A stretch of DNA of 23,525 nt from Thioalkalivibrio nitratireducens (GCA_011390385.1 JAABSN010000039.1:1-23525); one strand, 5' to 3'; counted from the stretch's first letter, positions 15,639 through 23,162 are shown. The notes: generated by a model from the sequence alone, not told the origin. Program-made: numbers and translations.

Positions 15639-15869
15639 TCAGCCCTTCTTCATCAGGAAGAAGAACTTGCCGCCTTCCTCGCGGTGCTCGAGCAGTTCGT
15701 TGCCGGTCTGCTTCGCGAAGGCCTGGAAATCCTTCACCGCACCCGGGTCGGTGGCGATGATGTGCAGCACCTGGCCACTGTCCATCGATGCCAGGCTCTT
15801 CTTGGCACGCAGGATCGGAAGCGGGCAGTTGAGCCCCGATGCATCCAGTTCTTGGTCGAAATTGGCCAT
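15639..15869 (-). CDS. tusA: TusA-family sulfur carrier
   Basis: A 76-aa TusA protein with the family signature LDASGLNCPLPILRAKK; Cys15 of the CPxP motif carries the sulfane sulfur as a persulfide. In sulfur oxidizers TusA is an abundant cytoplasmic hub that accepts sulfur from rhodanese or DsrE proteins and delivers it to sHdr or Dsr enzymes. Here it stands between the rhodanese and the sHdr operon, all on the same strand. AGGAGA precedes the ATG. A promoter-like pair in the 130-base gap upstream and a terminator 26 bases downstream suggest it can be transcribed as a short, independent and probably strongly expressed unit. Confidence 0.95.
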   Translation of the reverse strand: MANFDQELDASGLNCPLPILRAKKSLASMDSGQVLHIIATDPGAVKDFQAFAKQTGNELLEHREEGGKFFFLMKKG

Positions 15870-15968
15870 AAAGCTATCTCCTCTCTAGTTCTCGATATGT
15901 CGACAAGGGAAGTCCGCCACAATTCCGATTGGGCCAGACCCATACAGCATCTCAGAAAGGTTGGCGTA

Positions 15969-15997
15969 CTTATAGGTGAATAGAATTCCTAATACAA
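15969..15997 (-). promoter_or_regulatory. Candidate sigma-70 promoter of tusA
   Basis: On the minus strand TTGTAT (15992-15997) and TATAAG (15969-15974) are separated by exactly 17 bases, in an AT-rich island of an otherwise GC-rich region. The -10 matches consensus at five of six positions; the -35 is weak. Confidence 0.45.
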
Positions 15998-16004
15998 GAA
16001 AGTA

Positions 16005-16337
16005 CTAATTTGGCGTGACAATAGGCTTGCCCGCCCTCGCCCAGCCCACGATTCCCCCAACCAGGTTGTGGACGCCGGTCACGCCCTGCTGGGCCAGAAA
16101 CGCACAGGCCTGCCCCGAACGTGCACCCGTCTGACAGTAAAGAACCACGGGTTTGTCGTCGACCAGTTCATCCTTGCGCAGGGGAATCAGGTGCAGAGGG
16201 ATCAGTTCCGCGTCGGGCAGCACGCCACGTGCGGTCTCCGCCATCGAGCGCACGTCCACGAGCCGATAGGCGCGGCCCTCCGAGTCCCAGTTCTCGAGGG
16301 TTTCCGGGGTAACTTCAGACATCGCGACTCCGAACAT
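16005..16337 (-). CDS. rhd: Cytoplasmic single-domain rhodanese
   Basis: A 110-aa GlpE/PspE-like rhodanese without signal peptide. VDVRSMAETARGVLPDAELIPLHLIP is the substrate-domain signature and CQTGARSG is the active-site loop, with Cys68 as the persulfide residue. It is the likely entry point for sulfane sulfur, passing it to TusA encoded 135 bases downstream; rhd-tusA pairs accompany sHdr and Dsr systems in many sulfur oxidizers. Two start codons are plausible: ATG 16337 (GGGAGGT 6 bases upstream, chosen) and ATG 16322 (GGAG 5 bases upstream), which differ by five residues. A divergent promoter region lies upstream. Confidence 0.9.
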   Translation of the reverse strand: MFGVAMSEVTPETLENWDSEGRAYRLVDVRSMAETARGVLPDAELIPLHLIPLRKDELVDDKPVVLYCQTGARSGQACAFLAQQGVTGVHNLVGGIVGWARAGKPIVTPN

Positions 16338-16464
16338 GCCATACCTCCCGCCGGATCCGTTCATGCCCGGCGCTTGCCATCGTCCCGATCGGGCCGGCCG
16401 CAAGACCGGTTGGATAGATGGTCCCGTTCGTGCCGAACGTTGGACTCTATTTGGTCAGCAGCAT

Positions 16465-16493
16465 ACAATAACTGAAATATTAGCAATTGCCAA
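16465..16493 (-). promoter_or_regulatory. Candidate promoter of the rhodanese gene with overlapping palindrome
   Basis: On the minus strand TTGGCA (16488-16493) and TATTGT (16465-16470) are spaced by 17 bases. A 14-bp near-palindrome, TTGGCAATTGCTAA (16480-16493, 12 of 14 positions symmetric), covers the -35 box, which is where a repressor would sit. The region 16338-16592 is the divergent intergenic space between rhodanese and the rightward gene at 16593; I see no gene in it. Confidence 0.4.
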
Positions 16494-16592
16494 TGTACGT
16501 TGCGTATTTCACGCGGGAATCCGGGAACCGGACCCGCCACGATGCTACCGTTCCGGGGTTCGTAATCGTCACCCCTCTTCACAGGAGACCCA

Positions 16593-16904
16593 ATGGACAA
16601 GAGCGCGTTCAAGAAAGACGGCCACTACGCCGTGACCCTGCGCAGCCCGGATGGCCGGCTGCGCCCCGCCAACCTTTACGTGCATCGGCTTGAAGACGAC
16701 TACATGATCGCCCGGCATACCTCGGGCCCCGATGTCGGTCTCCTGATCAAACTTGGCTATGATGACGTGGTCAAAATCGTTCGCACGCACCCGGTTCTGG
16801 ACCGCAAGCGCTTCATGATTCCCGAAGCGATGCTGAAGCCCAAGCTCTGGGAGACTCGCACCAGCATGCGGGCCTACTCGTCGGCACCCGGTCTGGGCAA
16901 GTAG
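16593..16904 (+). CDS. Unrecognised 103-aa protein divergent from the rhodanese gene
   Basis: A 103-aa soluble protein with AGGAG 6 bases before the ATG, so very likely a real gene. The N-terminal half reads like a small beta-barrel (YAVTLRSPDGRLRPANLYVHRLEDDYMIARHTSGPDVGLLIKLGYDDVVKIVRTHPV), the rest is basic and probably helical (DRKRFMIPEAMLKPKLW). It contains no cysteine and no membrane segment. I do not recognise the family and assign no function. It shares an intergenic region with the sulfur-transfer rhodanese, which makes joint regulation possible, and is followed 54 bases later by the M48 protease gene. Confidence 0.75.
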   Translation: MDKSAFKKDGHYAVTLRSPDGRLRPANLYVHRLEDDYMIARHTSGPDVGLLIKLGYDDVVKIVRTHPVLDRKRFMIPEAMLKPKLWETRTSMRAYSSAPGLGK

Positions 16905-16920
16905 CCCGCCCGTGATGGGT

Positions 16921-16949
16921 GTCCGTAACGGGGGTCCGCGACTACGGAC
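16921..16949. other. Hairpin ahead of the M48 peptidase gene
   Basis: GTCCGTA (16921-16927) pairs with TACGGAC (16943-16949) around a 15-base loop, ending 9 bases before the start codon at 16959. No U-tract follows. It occupies the place where a ribosome site would be expected, so it might affect initiation of the protease gene. Confidence 0.35.
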
Positions 16950-16958
16950 TCTCGTTAC

Positions 16959-18386
16959 ATGAAGAATCTCCTCTCCAGTCTGCTGCTTTTCGCGACGATC
17001 GCGGCTTCCGTCGCGGTACAGAGCCAATCGTCGCGACTTCCCGACCTCGGAGACGCATCCGGAGGCCTGCTCACCCCCACCGAAGAACTCGAACTGGGGC
17101 GCTCACTGCTGCGGGAAGTCCGTCGCGCGATGCCGCTCGTCGCCGATCCCGAGATCTCCTTCTATATCGACGCCCTCGGCCACCGCCTGGTGTCGAACGC
17201 CCCTGATGCCGCCGGGACCTTCCACTTCCTCACGGTCGACAACAGTCAGGTCAACGCTTTCGCAATGCCCGGCGGCATTGTGGGCATCCATACCGGCCTG
17301 CTGACCGAGGCGCGCGACGAAGCCGAACTGGCAGCGGTGATTGCGCACGAGATCGCCCACATCACGCAGCGGCACATCGCCCGCATGTACGCGCGGGGCC
17401 GTGAAATCAATTTCACCACCGGGCTGGCGGTGCTCGCCGGCATCCTCGCCGCCAGTATCGACCCCGAACTCGGTCAGGCGGCGATCGCCGGCGGCCTGGC
17501 CTTCGGGGCCCAGTCCCAGATCGATTTCACCCGCAGCAACGAGGCCGAGGCCGACCGGGTCGGCATCCAGATCCTGACTTCCGCCGGTTTCGATCCGCAT
17601 GCGATGGCGGATTTCTTCGAACGCATGCAGGAACTGACCCGCGGCGCCCACGATGCCATTCCGGAATACCTGCGCACGCACCCGGTCACACTGGGCCGCA
17701 TCAGCGATGCGCGCGGCAGAGCCGAGCAGATGCGGGGGGATTTCACCCGGGACGATACCCGCCTGTTCGAATGGATGCAGGCCCGCGTCCGCGCACTTTC
17801 CGACCCCCAGCGCAGTGTCAACAACCATCGCGCCCGAGACGAACACAGCCCGGTACAGTTATACGAGGCGGCGGTAGCCCAGCTCGAACTGGGCCGGACC
17901 GATGCCGCAGCGGCATTGCTCGAGCGCGTGCCGGCGCGTGCGGCGCCCGTGCTGGTGATCACACTGGCTGAAACCGCGATGTTGCGTCGCCAGAACCGGT
18001 TTGCCGAAGCGCTGAGCATCCTTGATCAGCTCGATGACGTATACCCTGGCCATCCGGTGGTGCGACACCTGCAGGCCCGAACCCTGCATGAGGCCGGCCG
18101 GCACGACGAGGCGGTTCGTATCACCGATCAGTTGCTGCGTCGACAATCGACCCCCGATCCGCATCTGCTCCGGCTGAAGGCCGATGCCGCGGACGCCGAC
18201 CGGCGGGTCGCGATCAGCCATGAAGCGATGGCCGAGTATTTCTTCCACCGGGGCCAGTATACCGAGGCCGTGCGTCAGTTCGACGATGCACTCGTGGCGC
18301 CGGACGCGACGTCACGCGACATCGAGCGCATCGAACACAAGCGCGATACCGCCAGCCGCGTCGCCCGCGAGAACGCCCGCAATTGA
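16959..18386 (+). CDS. M48-family metalloprotease with C-terminal TPR-like region (BepA type)
   Basis: A 475-aa exported protein: signal peptide 1-22, M48 peptidase domain about 40-265 and a helical, TPR-like region about 290-470 (AQLELGRTDAAAALLERV, ALSILDQLDDVYPGHPVVRHLQARTLHEAGRHDEA). The zinc motif is HEIAH (His130, Glu131 and His134), with the third ligand in NEAEAD (Glu195), and RTHP (His241) matches the histidine that acts as a switch in E. coli BepA. BepA-like proteases assist or degrade outer-membrane proteins such as LptD at the BAM complex in the periplasm; that role is inferred by homology. No clear ribosome site precedes the ATG; a hairpin lies there instead. Confidence 0.88.
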   Translation: MKNLLSSLLLFATIAASVAVQSQSSRLPDLGDASGGLLTPTEELELGRSLLREVRRAMPLVADPEISFYIDALGHRLVSNAPDAAGTFHFLTVDNSQVNAFAMPGGIVGIHTGLLTEARDEAELAAVIAHEIAHITQRHIARMYARGREINFTTGLAVLAGILAASIDPELGQAAIAGGLAFGAQSQIDFTRSNEAEADRVGIQILTSAGFDPHAMADFFERMQELTRGAHDAIPEYLRTHPVTLGRISDARGRAEQMRGDFTRDDTRLFEWMQARVRALSDPQRSVNNHRARDEHSPVQLYEAAVAQLELGRTDAAAALLERVPARAAPVLVITLAETAMLRRQNRFAEALSILDQLDDVYPGHPVVRHLQARTLHEAGRHDEAVRITDQLLRRQSTPDPHLLRLKADAADADRRVAISHEAMAEYFFHRGQYTEAVRQFDDALVAPDATSRDIERIEHKRDTASRVARENARN

Positions 18387-18404
18387 TCCGATTGGGCGTT
18401 CGGG

Positions 18405-18448
18405 GGAATGAACACCTCCGCCAATGCGTCCGGTTAAGTGTTTATTCC
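18405..18448. promoter_or_regulatory. Long inverted repeat upstream of soxB
   Basis: GGAATGAACAC (18405-18415) and GTGTTTATTCC (18438-18448) are inverted copies, 10 of 11 bases matching, separated by 22 bases, 51 bases before the soxB start. No U-tract follows, so it is more likely an operator pair or leader structure than a terminator of the upstream gene. Confidence 0.45.
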
Positions 18449-18498
18449 TCGCTGCCTGCCAACAAGGCGACTGTCACCCAACCGGAGGTCGATGACCC

Positions 18499-20280
18499 AT
18501 GCAAGTAAACCGCCGTGAATTCCTGCAAATGCTCGCCGCTGCCAGTGTCGCCGGCTTCCCGCTCACTGGTCTTGCCAGTAGCCATGGCCGCGGCACGATG
18601 TACGATCTGCCACGCTACGGCAACGTGAGCCTGCTGCACTACACTGACTGCCACGGCCAGTTGAACCCGATTTTCTTCCGCGAGCCGAACATCAACATCG
18701 GCGTCGCGGGCATGCGTAATCAGCCCCCGCACCTTGTCGGCGAAGCCCTGCTGAAACATTTCGGCATCGAGGCGGGCGGCAAGAAATCGCATGCCTACAC
18801 CTACCTCGATTTCGTGGCGGCCGCCGAGAAATACGGCCGCGTCGGCGGCTTCGCCCACCTGTCGACCCTGGTCAAGAAGATGAAGGCCTCGCGCCCCGGC
18901 GCCCTGCTGCTCGACGGTGGTGATACCTGGGGCGGCGGTACCGGCACCGGCGTCTGGACCAATGCACAGGACATGGTCGATGCCCAGAAGATCCTCACCA
19001 GTGACGTGATGACGGGCCACTGGGAGTTCACCTATGGCGCCGACCGCGTGATGGAGGTGGTCGAGAATGATTTCGCCGAGGCGGGCATCGACTTCGTCGC
19101 GCAGAACGTGACCGACGTCGACTGGGGCGATCAGATCTTCAAGCCCTACGTGATCCGCGAAATCAATGGCGTGAACGTCGCGATCATCGGCCAGGCGTTC
19201 CCCTACACGCCGATCGCAAACCCACGGTTCATGGTCGAGCAGTGGTCGTTCGGCATCCGCCCGGATGACATGCAGCGTCAGGTCGAAGCGGCTCGAGCCG
19301 AGGGCGCGGAGATTGTCGTCGCGCTGTCGCACAACGGCATGGACGTCGATCTGAAAATGGCCGGCATGGTCAACGGTCTCGACGTGATCTTCGGCGGCCA
19401 CACCCACGACGCCGTGCCTGCACCGACCCCGGTGAAAACCCCCGATGGCGGGACCTGCCTGGTCACCAACGCCGGCTCCAATGCCAAGTTCCTGGCCGTG
19501 ATGGACTTCGACTTCCGCGACGGCAAGATCCAGGGCTGGAACTACAACCTGCTGCCGGTGTTCTCGAATCTGATCGACCCCGATCCGGAGATGCAGCAGT
19601 ACATCACCAACATGCGCAACCAGGAGGTCACCTTCAACGGCGAGACCTTCAACATGGAAGAAAAGCTCTCCGAGGAACTGGCAGTGGCCGACTCGCTGCT
19701 CTACCGCCGCGGCAATTTCAACGGTACCTTCGACCAGGTGATCGTCGACGCCATCAACGAGCAGATCGACGCGCAGATCTCGTTCTCGCCCGGCTTCCGC
19801 TGGGGCACCACCGTCATGCCGGGCATGCCGATCACCTTTGAACACGTGATGGACCAGACCGGTCTGACCTACCCCGCAGTCACCCGTAACGTGATGAGCG
19901 GCTCGATGATCAAGACCATCCTCGAGGACGTGGCCGACAACCTGTTCCACGAAGACCCGTTCTTCCAGCAGGGCGGCGACATGGTCCGCGTCGGCGGACT
20001 GAAATACGCGATCAACCCGACCAACAAGATCGGCGAGCGCATCCTTTCGATGGAGCTGGACGGCAAGCCGCTGGATCCCGACAAGGAATACGTGGTCGGT
20101 GGCTGGGCCAGCGTCCAGGAAGAACCGGCAGGCGATACCGGGCGCGTGATCTGGGACGTGGTGGCCGACTATCTGCGCGACCACAAGACCATCAATATCG
20201 GCGCCGCCGAGCTGAACGAACCGGTGGTCAAGGGCATCGGCGAGGACAATCTCGGTTACATCCCGACTTCGAAGATCTGA
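18499..20280 (+). CDS. soxB: SoxB, thiosulfohydrolase of the Sox system
   Basis: A 593-aa SoxB. The N-terminus NRREFLQMLAAASVAGFPLTG is a Tat signal (RR at residues 5-6), consistent with export of the folded dimanganese enzyme. The metallophosphoesterase core shows TDCHGQ (49-54), GGDTW (140-144), GHWEF (173-177), SHNGMD (277-282) and GGHTHD (299-304), followed by the 5'-nucleotidase-type C-terminal domain (about 370-593). SoxB hydrolyses sulfate from the thiosulfonate carried on the SoxY swinging arm in the periplasm. GGAGG lies 12 bases before the ATG. No soxXA, soxYZ or soxCD is in the window, so soxB is unlinked from them here, as is common in some gammaproteobacterial sulfur oxidizers. 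A strong terminator follows. Confidence 0.97.
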   Translation: MQVNRREFLQMLAAASVAGFPLTGLASSHGRGTMYDLPRYGNVSLLHYTDCHGQLNPIFFREPNINIGVAGMRNQPPHLVGEALLKHFGIEAGGKKSHAYTYLDFVAAAEKYGRVGGFAHLSTLVKKMKASRPGALLLDGGDTWGGGTGTGVWTNAQDMVDAQKILTSDVMTGHWEFTYGADRVMEVVENDFAEAGIDFVAQNVTDVDWGDQIFKPYVIREINGVNVAIIGQAFPYTPIANPRFMVEQWSFGIRPDDMQRQVEAARAEGAEIVVALSHNGMDVDLKMAGMVNGLDVIFGGHTHDAVPAPTPVKTPDGGTCLVTNAGSNAKFLAVMDFDFRDGKIQGWNYNLLPVFSNLIDPDPEMQQYITNMRNQEVTFNGETFNMEEKLSEELAVADSLLYRRGNFNGTFDQVIVDAINEQIDAQISFSPGFRWGTTVMPGMPITFEHVMDQTGLTYPAVTRNVMSGSMIKTILEDVADNLFHEDPFFQQGGDMVRVGGLKYAINPTNKIGERILSMELDGKPLDPDKEYVVGGWASVQEEPAGDTGRVIWDVVADYLRDHKTINIGAAELNEPVVKGIGEDNLGYIPTSKI

Positions 20281-20307
20281 CCCCTACCCTGCCTGATCCG
20301 AACATCA

Positions 20308-20331
20308 CCCCGCCCCCAGGGCGGGGTTTTT
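20308..20331 (+). terminator. Rho-independent terminator of soxB
   Basis: CCCCGCCC (20308-20315), a 3-base loop and GGGCGGGG (20319-20326) form a perfect 8-bp stem followed by TTTTT. It lies 27 bases after the soxB stop. Confidence 0.93.
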
Positions 20332-20356
20332 CGTTCGCAGCGTGCCGTGGGCAACA

Positions 20357-20788
20357 ATGATGGATTACCGCGCGAATTACCGGACGATGGCGTTCGAGGC
20401 ACGAATGGAACTCGCCCTTTCGGAAAACCTCGATCCGAACTGGCGACCGCTGCTGGTGTCGGATCAGCATGCTCAGGTGAAGGCCTATTTCTCGCGCCGC
20501 ATGGACCTGACCCAGGAAGAGGTGGCCCTGCTCTTGCAAGACCCGAATCAGACCGTGCGCATGAATTGCGCCAAGCGTACCGACCTGACCCCGCAACAGG
20601 TCGAGGCCTGCGTTCGCGACCCCGACCCCAACCTGCGCTATTTCGCAGCCCGCAATCCCTTGCTCACCGACGAGCAGCGCCAGCGGCTGCTCGAAGACAG
20701 CGACGACCTGGTACGGATCGCCGCCCGCAAGGGTCCGAAGCAACGCACCACCCGGCGCCGGCCGGGTCAGGCGGAGATGCTGCGATGA
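20357..20788 (+). CDS. Leucine-rich-repeat-variant (LRV / HEAT-like) protein
   Basis: A 143-aa soluble protein composed of about 24-residue helical repeats: DLTQEEVALLLQDPNQTVRMNCAKR, DLTPQQVEACVRDPDPNLRYFAARN and LLTDEQRQRLLEDSDDLVRIAARKG, preceded by a more divergent unit. The DLT-x(3)-V-x(5)-D-x(3)-VR pattern is that of LRV domains, which are protein-interaction scaffolds. There is no N-terminal iron-sulfur motif like that of the Azotobacter LRV protein. The C-terminus is basic. Starts at ATG 20357, ATG 20360 and GTG 20342 are all possible, each with a poor ribosome site. It overlaps the next gene as ATGA, so LRV and thioredoxin products are translationally coupled. Confidence 0.75.
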   Translation: MMDYRANYRTMAFEARMELALSENLDPNWRPLLVSDQHAQVKAYFSRRMDLTQEEVALLLQDPNQTVRMNCAKRTDLTPQQVEACVRDPDPNLRYFAARNPLLTDEQRQRLLEDSDDLVRIAARKGPKQRTTRRRPGQAEMLR

Positions 20789-21297
20789 TTATCCTTTCGG
20801 GCAAACCCCGTCGTTGGTGGCGCTGGCTGCTGGAAATCGTGCTGATCCTCGCGGTGGTACTGCTGCTGCGCGCCTGGCTCGCGCGCGATCTGGCACAGGG
20901 CGTGGCTCCGGCGTTCGAGGGTCATCTGCTCGACGGCAGCCCCGTCGTGTTGGCGGACTACGCCGAACAGCCGATGCTGCTGCATTTCTGGGCCACCTGG
21001 TGTCCGATCTGCCGGCTGGAGGAGGGCGAAATCATGCGCCTGAGCCGGAGCCACCCCGTGCTCACCGTCGCGATGCAGTCAGGTACGGCCGCCGAGGTCA
21101 GGGCACACCTGACCGAGCGGGAACGCGAACTCGCGGTGGTCAACGACCCGGAAGGACAACTCGCCCGCACCTTTGGCGTGCGCGCGGTGCCCAGCACCTT
21201 CATCATCGATCGCGAGGGCCGCATCGTCTTCCGCAAACAGGGCTACGCGCCACCGCTGGAACTGCGTCTGCGCCTGTGGCTGGCACGCTGGATATAG
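20785..21297 (+). CDS. Membrane-anchored thioredoxin-like protein (TlpA/DsbE-type)
   Basis: A 170-aa protein with one N-terminal transmembrane segment (residues 14-30, preceded by basic RRWWRW) and a periplasmic thioredoxin fold. The redox motif is WATWCPIC (Cys73 and Cys76), and AVPSTFIID contains the cis-proline. The PVVLADYAEQPMLLHFWATWCP lead-in is typical of TlpA/ResA/DsbE-like reductants. Known relatives reduce cytochrome c apoproteins or, as SoxW, act on SoxYZ; proximity to soxB makes the second possibility worth considering but does not prove it. It is translationally coupled to the LRV gene and is followed by a dispersed repeat. Confidence 0.88.
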   Translation: MIILSGKPRRWWRWLLEIVLILAVVLLLRAWLARDLAQGVAPAFEGHLLDGSPVVLADYAEQPMLLHFWATWCPICRLEEGEIMRLSRSHPVLTVAMQSGTAAEVRAHLTERERELAVVNDPEGQLARTFGVRAVPSTFIIDREGRIVFRKQGYAPPLELRLRLWLARWI

Positions 21298-21362
21298 GTG
21301 AACTGTCGGCCACTCCACGCTGCACTGCTCCTTCCCGACGGCCGATGTCACCGCAAACCGTC

Positions 21363-21507
21363 AGCATGAAAGAACCCGCGTAGGGTGCCGTGAGGCGTAG
21401 CCGAACCGCACCGTTACCACGCCGGCCCTGCCCAACCCGGCCTCCGGGCCTCGAGCGGTGCAATTCGCTGCGCTCATTGACACCCTACGCTTGCACCTTT
21501 CATGGTC
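21363..21507. repeat. Dispersed palindromic repeat, copy 7
   Basis: Runs from the flank ATGAAAGAACCCGCGTAGGG (21366) to the inverted end CTGCGCTCATTGACACCC (to 21485) and TACGC. A typical complete copy lying in the convergent space between the thioredoxin gene and the diguanylate cyclase gene; nothing else is visible in 21298-21542. Confidence 0.85.
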
Positions 21508-21542
21508 CCGGGTGGCGGGCATGATCATGAACGGTCGCGTGC

Positions 21543-22997
21543 CTATCCCGCATCACCCTCGGCGCTTTCCACCCGGTCCCGTCCGGCCCGCTTCGCGGCG
21601 TAAAGCGCCGTATCGGCGCGGCCCACCAAACTCGTGCCGGTGTCCTCCGGCTGTAGCGCGGCCACCCCGGCACTGACGGTGAAGGCGATTCGATCGTCTC
21701 CGAACCGGACCGGATCTCCGGCAGCCGCCTTGCGGATATTCTCGGCGATCTCCGCCGCCCGAGCGACGGGACAGCGATCCAGCAGAACCAGGAACTCTTC
21801 TCCCCCCCAACGGCACACGGTATCGTGGTCGCGGACGTATCGGCGAATGAGCCGAACCATGTGGCGAATGACCAGATCGCCCGCTGCATGTCCATACGTA
21901 TCGTTCACCGCCTTGAACCGGTCGATGTCGAACAGGATGACCGATACCGGACGCGGATCGCGCCGTACCCCGCCGGAAATGTGCTTGAACACGATCTCGA
22001 ATACCTGGCGATTGGATGCGCCGCTCAGGTGGTCCGTGGTCGCCATCTGTTCCAGACGACGCTGGTAGCGACTGAGCGTCAGAAACAGCGCGACCAGAAC
22101 CACCGCGCTGACTGCCAGAGCGAGAAAGAAATTCACCAGCAACGACGCATGGATGACGCCACCACCGGGCATCCTGGTCTGCTCCACAAGCAGGTACCAG
22201 TCGAATTCAGGCACCAGCCGACTGTTGAGGTAAACCAGTTCCCCGTCTTCACGGTGATAGGTAAGGGAAACACTGGGCGTGGTCAGCACACGCAGCGCAC
22301 GCTGCGCGAGTCCGGGCGTTTCCTGGATGCGTTCGGCACCCGTGAAATCACTGCCATGCAGGGTGACATGACCCTCTCGATCGACGAAATAGATCGTGCG
22401 GCCGTATCGCCGCTGGTAGGTCTCGATCAGCTGCGCAACCGAGTCCACGCCAAGGCCGACCCCGGTGACGCCCAGCAGGTTGCCATCGTAGTCCAGCACC
22501 CGGTAGTTGACGAAGACACTCACGCGGGTGCGATCCGCCGTGTCTTCGTCGACGTTGATCTCGTAGGGCTCGCGCAGCGTGCGGACCCGGAAATACCATT
22601 CATCGCCCGGATCATCCACGCTGACGGTCTTCAGCACGCCGGTCGGGTGGTAATAGCGGCCGGTTCGTTCGGAAACGAAGAACGCGGTGATCGTCCCGTA
22701 CTCCTCCATGATCTCCGCGAGATAGCGGGTCACAGCCTCGACGTCGCTCTCGCCAGCGATGACCCAGTCGCGCACGAAGGTGTCGCGGGCCATCAGCGAG
22801 GAGATCAATACGGGGGTCAGCAGATCGCGCTGGATTTCGGAATAGACATTGTCGCTGGTCAGCGGCAGGGTTTCGTCGGAAACCTGCTGTGAGAGGGATT
22901 TGGTGGCCGCGTGGTAACTGATCAACGTCGTGGCCACGAACCCGGCGAGCAGGATCGCTGTCAGCACCGAGATCAGGTAATACTTGTTCTGCAACAC
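21543..22997 (-). CDS. Membrane diguanylate cyclase with periplasmic Cache sensor (GGDEF)
   Basis: About 484 aa: transmembrane segment 1 (YYLISVLTAILLAGFVATTLISY), a periplasmic dCache-like domain with ITAFFVSERTGRYYHPTG and DEWYFRVRTLREPYEINVDED, transmembrane segment 2 (LLVNFFLALAVSAVVLVALFL) and a C-terminal GGDEF domain. The active site is GGEEF (398-402 from the GTG start), and an intact RxxD inhibitory site (RDHD) lies five residues before RWGGEEF, so the enzyme should make c-di-GMP and be feedback inhibited. Cache domains of this kind often bind small organic ligands; the ligand is unknown. The GTG start at 22997 has AGAGG 8 bases upstream; ATG 23060 would add 21 residues and lacks a ribosome site. 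Confidence 0.93.
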   Translation of the reverse strand: MLQNKYYLISVLTAILLAGFVATTLISYHAATKSLSQQVSDETLPLTSDNVYSEIQRDLLTPVLISSLMARDTFVRDWVIAGESDVEAVTRYLAEIMEEYGTITAFFVSERTGRYYHPTGVLKTVSVDDPGDEWYFRVRTLREPYEINVDEDTADRTRVSVFVNYRVLDYDGNLLGVTGVGLGVDSVAQLIETYQRRYGRTIYFVDREGHVTLHGSDFTGAERIQETPGLAQRALRVLTTPSVSLTYHREDGELVYLNSRLVPEFDWYLLVEQTRMPGGGVIHASLLVNFFLALAVSAVVLVALFLTLSRYQRRLEQMATTDHLSGASNRQVFEIVFKHISGGVRRDPRPVSVILFDIDRFKAVNDTYGHAAGDLVIRHMVRLIRRYVRDHDTVCRWGGEEFLVLLDRCPVARAAEIAENIRKAAAGDPVRFGDDRIAFTVSAGVAALQPEDTGTSLVGRADTALYAAKRAGRDRVESAEGDAG

Positions 22998-23093
22998 TCC
23001 AGCAACCTCTGCTTCAGCAACCCCTGGCGGGCCCGAGAACACAGCCTCCGCGCCTGCCATTATGCGTTCGACTCGATGCCGAGGGGAAACAGT

Positions 23094-23131
23094 GGGCGGT
23101 GCAAGCGCCGGGCGGTGCTAGCGCCGGGCGG
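23094..23131. repeat. 16-bp tandem repeat
   Basis: GGGCGGTGCAAGCGCC (23094-23109) is followed directly by GGGCGGTGCTAGCGCC (23110-23125) and a third partial unit that runs into the half copy of the dispersed repeat. Confidence 0.7.
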
Positions 23132-23162
23132 TGCAATTCGCTGCGCTCATTGACACCCTACC
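23128..23162. repeat. Dispersed repeat, half copy
   Basis: Only one end is present (GCGGTGCAATTCGCTGCG through CACCCTACCC). Its partner end is missing, and short GACCGCC tandem units (23171-23196, about 3.5 copies) follow. Confidence 0.75.

Noticed and set aside
18442..20184. Long open frame antisense to soxB (580 codons)
   Set aside because: It is a by-product of the high GC and codon bias of soxB; no ribosome site and no recognisable domain.
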